Below, in pieces: positions 60,286 to 64,000 of a stretch of 64,000 nt of DNA. The position numbers and the translations under genes were made by a program. Under the pieces are notes generated by a model, which saw only the letters and a program-made list of their open reading frames with translations, ran no database searches and was not told the origin of the DNA. How positions within the stretch are numbered: the stretch's first letter is position 1; the number at the start of each line of letters is the position of its first letter. Source of the stretch: Burkholderiales bacterium (GTDB lineage Bacteria > Pseudomonadota > Gammaproteobacteria > Burkholderiales > SG8-41). The stretch spans positions 1 to 64,000 of the forward strand of contig DATAJS010000009.1 of NCBI GenBank assembly GCA_036262035.1, in the 5' to 3' direction.

Positions 60286-61236
60286 ATGTCGATGTCGGTA
60301 CAGGCAGTGAGGGATGCGGCGGAGCAGCAGACGGCGGGCGTCGAAATCGCGCCGATGGCCATACACATCGGCGCGGAGATTCGCGGCGTCGATCTGTCCA
60401 AGCCGCTGCCGAAAGAACACGTCAAGGCCGTTCGCGATGCGCTGCTGCGCTGGAAGGTGGTGTTCTTCCGCGATCAGCAGCTCGACCACCGCAGCCACAT
60501 CGCGGCCGCGCGCCAGTTCGGCGAGACGACCGCGGGCCACGTCGTCTACGGCAGCGACGGCGAATACCCGCAGATCTACTCGGTCGCCAAGCATCGCAAG
60601 GCGAACCGCTTCCAGGGGCAGGTGCTGTTCCGGCCGTGGTCGGGCTGGCACACCGACATCACCGCCGCGATCAATCCGCCGGCCGCCTCGATCCTGCGCG
60701 GCGATATCGTGCCGCCGTACGGCGGCGACACCCAGTTCACCAATCTCGTCGCGGCGTACAACGCGCTGTCGCCGACGATGCGCGGCATCCTCGACGGCTT
60801 GCGCGGGGTGCATCGCTTCGCGCCGCCGCCGGGCGTCGACGAGACGCCCGAGTATCGCGAGCTCATGAAGAAGCGCACGCTGGTGAGCGAGCATCCGATC
60901 GTGCGCGTGCATCCCGAGACCGGCGAGCGCACGCTGTTCGTCAGCCCGTCGTTCCTCAAATCGATCGTCGGTCTCTCGCCGCGCGAGAGCCAGGTGCTGC
61001 TGGAGTTTCTGTGGGAGCACATCGTGCGGCCCGAGTTCACGGTGCGCTTCAGCTGGAAGCCGGGCAGCGTCGCGTTCTGGGACAACCGTGCGACCTCGCA
61101 TCTGGCGCCGCGCGACATCTTCGATTCGGACTTCGACCGCCAGTTCTATCGCGTCACGCTGGTGGGCGACGTGCCGGTCGGCGTCGACGGCAAGCCGTCG
61201 ACGAGCGTGCAGGGCGAGCCGATCGTCGCGGTTTAA
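60286..61236 (+). CDS. TauD/TfdA family 2-oxoglutarate-dependent dioxygenase
   Basis: Non-haem iron dioxygenase of 316 residues. Facial triad: His122 and Asp124 in WHTDI and distal His272 in ATSHLAPRD, with the 2-oxoglutarate Arg in FYRVTLVGD about 18 residues later. GGAGG lies before this ATG with proper spacing. Family members oxidise taurine, phenoxyacetates or sulfonates/alkyl sulfates; the substrate here is open. Its stop overlaps that of the convergent peptidase by four bases. Confidence 0.92.
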   Translation: MSMSVQAVRDAAEQQTAGVEIAPMAIHIGAEIRGVDLSKPLPKEHVKAVRDALLRWKVVFFRDQQLDHRSHIAAARQFGETTAGHVVYGSDGEYPQIYSVAKHRKANRFQGQVLFRPWSGWHTDITAAINPPAASILRGDIVPPYGGDTQFTNLVAAYNALSPTMRGILDGLRGVHRFAPPPGVDETPEYRELMKKRTLVSEHPIVRVHPETGERTLFVSPSFLKSIVGLSPRESQVLLEFLWEHIVRPEFTVRFSWKPGSVAFWDNRATSHLAPRDIFDSDFDRQFYRVTLVGDVPVGVDGKPSTSVQGEPIVAV

Positions 61237-63341
61237 TCGCGTGCGGTTGCGACCGCGACGATGAGCCGGGCCAGCATCTCGAGATCGCGCAGGTCCAGCA
61301 CTTCGCCGGGCGAATGACTGTAACGCCCCGGCCACGACAATCCCTGGTTCGGCGCGCCCCGGAAGGTGAACGTCGTCCCGTCGGTCGCGCCCTGCGTGAG
61401 CCCGATCTGCAGCGGAATGCGCGCGGCTGCGGCGGCGCGCTGCACGCGCGCGCGTTCCGCATCCGGCGACACGTTGGCACTGTCGATCGCGCGCAGCACC
61501 GGTCCCTTGCCGAGCGGCGTGTGCGCGAAATGCGGCGATTCGAGCGGCGTGTCCGACGCGACGAACGTGTCGACCGAATAGATGCGCGCGGTCGCGCGTC
61601 CGAAGCGTCGCGCCATGGCAGCGGCGCCGTTCAACCCGCCTTCCTCGTGCACCGAGAACGCGAAGATCACCCGGCCTGGGAGCTTGTCGGGATCGATGCG
61701 CTGGATCGCGCGCAGCAGCGCGGTGGTTCCGGCGCGATCGTCGAGCGCGCGCCCGGCGTAACGCGTGCGGCCGAGGCGCAGGCCTTCCTTGTGGCTCGTC
61801 ACCGCCGTACCTACGCCGACGCCATGCGCGGCAAGTCCCGCGGCGTCCAGCCCGAACCACGCTTGGAGCGCGTCGGGATGTCTCTGCTTCGCCTCCGACC
61901 GTATCCGGAACACGCCGCGCAATGGCGGAGTCGCAGTGGCGCTCAGCGACTGCGCCTTCCAGCGCGGATCGAGGTCGTCGCCAGCGCCCGTGATCGTGCT
62001 CGGTGCGCCCTTCGGATCGAAGTGGACGAGAGCGGTCTGGCCTTCCCATGCCGACGCGGCGACGCCGCCTTGCTGCCTGAGCGTCACCGTGCCGTCTTTC
62101 GCGATCGACTCGATGGCGTAGCCGACTTCGTCCATGTGCGCCATGAACACGCTCGCAGGTCCCTGCGGCCCGGCTTCGATGGTGACGTTGCCGATGTCGT
62201 CGACGACCGCGCGCTCGCGCGCCCACGCGGGGAGTGACTCCAGGACCTTGCGGCGCACCGACCATTCGCGCCCCGGTACCGCGTGGCGCTCCACGAGATC
62301 GGTCAGCAGCGACGCGACCTCGTCGAACGCGCGCTGATCGCCGTGCACGCGAAACGCCGCCGGCCGCGGCGCCGCGATCCACGCCGGTGCAACAGTCACA
62401 GCCGCCGCTTCCGCCGCTGCCTTGAGCAGCCACTCCGCCTCCGCCGCGCGCACGATCTCCATGTGCGAGCCGGCCTGCTCGACCGACGGCGCGAGCCAGC
62501 GCACCGACTCGAGGCCGGATGCGCCGAGCACCCGGCCGAATGCGCCGAGCGCTTTCGACGGCCGCTCGTTGTCGGTGCGCGCGCTCTCGCCCGGCGCGAG
62601 CACGGTCACCGCATGCGCTCGATCGCCGTGTGCGATCAGCGAGGAGAGGCCGACCCATCCCAGGACTTCCTGCGCGCTCAGCACGAAGGTGATGCGGCCT
62701 TTCGTGCCGCCGCGCCGTGCAGCCGCAGCGATCGCAACCACTGCGGCGCAACCGGTGCGCCGTCCCGCGTCGGGACCCGCCAGCGCGCCCGCGATCGGCC
62801 ATGGCGGCAGGTGACGCGCGATCGGATCGAGCAGCGCGATGCCGAGCGCCTCGACGTCGGCGCGCGATTCGGCGCCCACGTCGACCCACAGATCGTCGGC
62901 GGTGACCGGATCGGTCTCGCGCCGGTGCTGCGGCGAGAAGTGCTGGTTGGCGCGCGCAATGACACCGGCGACGGGGCCGCGAGCCGTGAGCACGCGCACC
63001 TGCTGCGCTTCGAACTGCTGGTCCCACAACGGATGGCGCGAGCCGCGGCCGATGCGATGCAGCCGGAGGTAACCGTTGTCGGTGATCTGCGTCACCGCAT
63101 GGCTCGGACGATCGAGCGCGCACGCGACGATGCGATGCGGCGAGCCGGAGCCGATGGTCGTGACGAGGTTGCCCCAGCGGTCGGCGCGCCAATCGCCCAA
63201 TGCAGGCGCCGTCCGGGTCTCGTAGCCCGTCGCGGCGTCGACTGCGACCCATGACGCGATGGCCGCGAGATCGGCGTCGGCGGTCTGCGCCGAAGCCGAG
63301 CCCGCTGACAGACAGACGAGAACCGCGATCGCGCGTATCAA
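61233..63341 (-). CDS. Exported double-domain M42-type aminopeptidase with degenerate first half
   Basis: Protein of 702 residues made of two M42-like halves. The second half (about 380-702) keeps the metal residues: FMAHMDEVGYAIESI, RALDDRAGTTAL, FSVHEEGGLNGA, YSVDTFVASD and YSHSPGEV. In the first half the equivalents are degraded (ACALDRPSHAV, AGPDAGRRTGCAAV, LSAQEVLGWVG), so it is probably inactive and structural or regulatory. Start is a TTG that overlaps the preceding Bug stop (TTGA) and begins a signal peptide (LIRAIAVLVCLSAGSASA). No ATG fits. Periplasmic peptide hydrolysis linked to a Bug receptor is implied. Confidence 0.85.
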   Translation of the reverse strand: MIRAIAVLVCLSAGSASAQTADADLAAIASWVAVDAATGYETRTAPALGDWRADRWGNLVTTIGSGSPHRIVACALDRPSHAVTQITDNGYLRLHRIGRGSRHPLWDQQFEAQQVRVLTARGPVAGVIARANQHFSPQHRRETDPVTADDLWVDVGAESRADVEALGIALLDPIARHLPPWPIAGALAGPDAGRRTGCAAVVAIAAAARRGGTKGRITFVLSAQEVLGWVGLSSLIAHGDRAHAVTVLAPGESARTDNERPSKALGAFGRVLGASGLESVRWLAPSVEQAGSHMEIVRAAEAEWLLKAAAEAAAVTVAPAWIAAPRPAAFRVHGDQRAFDEVASLLTDLVERHAVPGREWSVRRKVLESLPAWARERAVVDDIGNVTIEAGPQGPASVFMAHMDEVGYAIESIAKDGTVTLRQQGGVAASAWEGQTALVHFDPKGAPSTITGAGDDLDPRWKAQSLSATATPPLRGVFRIRSEAKQRHPDALQAWFGLDAAGLAAHGVGVGTAVTSHKEGLRLGRTRYAGRALDDRAGTTALLRAIQRIDPDKLPGRVIFAFSVHEEGGLNGAAAMARRFGRATARIYSVDTFVASDTPLESPHFAHTPLGKGPVLRAIDSANVSPDAERARVQRAAAAARIPLQIGLTQGATDGTTFTFRGAPNQGLSWPGRYSHSPGEVLDLRDLEMLARLIVAVATARD

Positions 63342-64000
63342 CGCGAATCGTCCACGCGGATCTTCGCTTGCGCCACCAGCTTCGTCAGGCGTGCGATCTC
63401 GTTGCGGATGTGCGCGCCGAGCTCGTCGGCGGAGCTGCCCACGGCGGTGCTGCCGTCCGCCGCGAGGCGGTCGCGCATGTCGGGCGATTGCAGCGCGCTC
63501 ACCACGCCGGCGTTGAGCGCGCTCACGATGCTGCGCGGGGTCTTCGCGGGGGCGAGCAGGCAATACCAGCCATAGAACGCATAACCCGGCACGCCCGCTT
63601 CGGCGACCGTCGGTATGTCGGGCGCGGCTTCGGAGCGGCTCGCGCTCGAGACTGCGAGCGCCCTGAGCTTGCCCGACCGCACCTGCGGCAGCGAGCCGAC
63701 GATCGACAGCATCGCCATCTGGATCTGGCCCGCCATGAGATCGGTCAACGCCGGCGCCGTGCCTTTGTAGGGCACGTGCACGAGGTCGACGTTCGCCATG
63801 TTCTTGAACATCTCGGTGGCGAGATGCTGGATGCCGCCGTTGCCGGACGAGCCGTAGCTCAGGACACCGGGCTTCGCTCTTGCGAGCGCGATCAGCTCCT
63901 TCACGCTGCTCGCGGGCACCGAAGGATGCACGAGCACGAGCAGCGCCTGGCGCGTGAGGAGCGAGATCGGCTGGAAGCCGTTCACCGGATCGTAGGAGGT
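63338..64000 (-). CDS. Bug-type periplasmic solute receptor 13 (5' end outside the window)
   Basis: C-terminal two thirds of a Bug receptor, cut by the window edge. The visible part includes FQPISLLTRQALLVLVHPSV, LSYGSSGNGGIQHLATEMF and VDLVHVPYKGTAPALTDLMA, the family's second-domain signature. Its TGA overlaps the TTG start of the M42-type peptidase gene, so the two are coupled. Nothing can be said about the signal peptide. Confidence 0.92.
   Translation of the reverse strand, partial: TSYDPVNGFQPISLLTRQALLVLVHPSVPASSVKELIALARAKPGVLSYGSSGNGGIQHLATEMFKNMANVDLVHVPYKGTAPALTDLMAGQIQMAMLSIVGSLPQVRSGKLRALAVSSASRSEAAPDIPTVAEAGVPGYAFYGWYCLLAPAKTPRSIVSALNAGVVSALQSPDMRDRLAADGSTAVGSSADELGAHIRNEIARLTKLVAQAKIRVDDSR

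Overview
The window comes from a high-GC betaproteobacterium, most likely of the order Burkholderiales. The main evidence is thirteen genes for Bug-type periplasmic solute receptors (TctC / tripartite tricarboxylate transporter substrate-binding family), an expansion typical of Bordetella, Cupriavidus and relatives. A LivHMGF branched-chain transporter, CaiB/BaiF CoA-transferases, MmgE/PrpD proteins and a type IVa pilin fit the same group. The exact genus cannot be read from the sequence. A 17-base C run at the left edge suggests a contig end.

Layout. 0.1-4.7 kb: complete LivJ-H-M-G-F-type ABC importer operon. 4.8-10.4 kb: housekeeping and stress genes (DUF488, tail-specific protease Prc, cupin, ArsR-type regulator, two doubtful small ORFs, exported peptidoglycan-binding protein). 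10.4-14.5 kb: a Bug receptor divergent from a UGSC-family selenoprotein whose reading frame crosses an in-frame TGA followed at once by a SECIS-like hairpin; then a pilin and an overlapping thiol dioxygenase / AhpD-like pair. 14.5-22 kb: IclR regulator with two matching candidate operators, then CoA-transferase, two fumarase-superfamily lyases, two Bug receptors and an enoyl-CoA hydratase. 22-36.4 kb: LysR regulator divergent from a long, tightly packed cluster (ADP-forming acyl-CoA synthetase, hydratase, CoA-transferase, two MmgE/PrpD proteins, two methylaspartate-ammonia-lyase-like enzymes and four Bug receptors). 36.4-48.1 kb: four related alpha/beta hydrolases, an SDR, a carboxymuconolactone-decarboxylase-like protein, four Bug receptors (one on the minus strand), a ketopantoate-reductase-like protein and a frameshifted amidase, interspersed with palindromic repeats. 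48-64 kb: Tat-exported amidohydrolase, an opine-dehydrogenase/RidA/degenerate-phosphatase/Bug operon, two MFS transporters, an MpaA-like carboxypeptidase, a ThDP enzyme, TrmO, a TauD-type dioxygenase, a double-M42 exported peptidase and a Bug gene cut by the window edge.

How it fits together. Most of the window looks like a set of small catabolic modules for organic acids and acyl-CoA compounds. Each module pairs one or more secreted Bug receptors with cytoplasmic enzymes through 4-base start/stop overlaps or gaps of a few bases. No TctA or TctB membrane component is present, so the receptors are orphans here and must share a permease encoded elsewhere or act in sensing. Substrates cannot be assigned from sequence.

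The most notable single gene is the UGSC selenoprotein. The most notable non-coding feature is a 27-bp-period amplification of half a palindromic repeat that reads in frame into the leader of a Bug receptor. In several other places palindromic repeats supply, abut or overlap the ends of genes.
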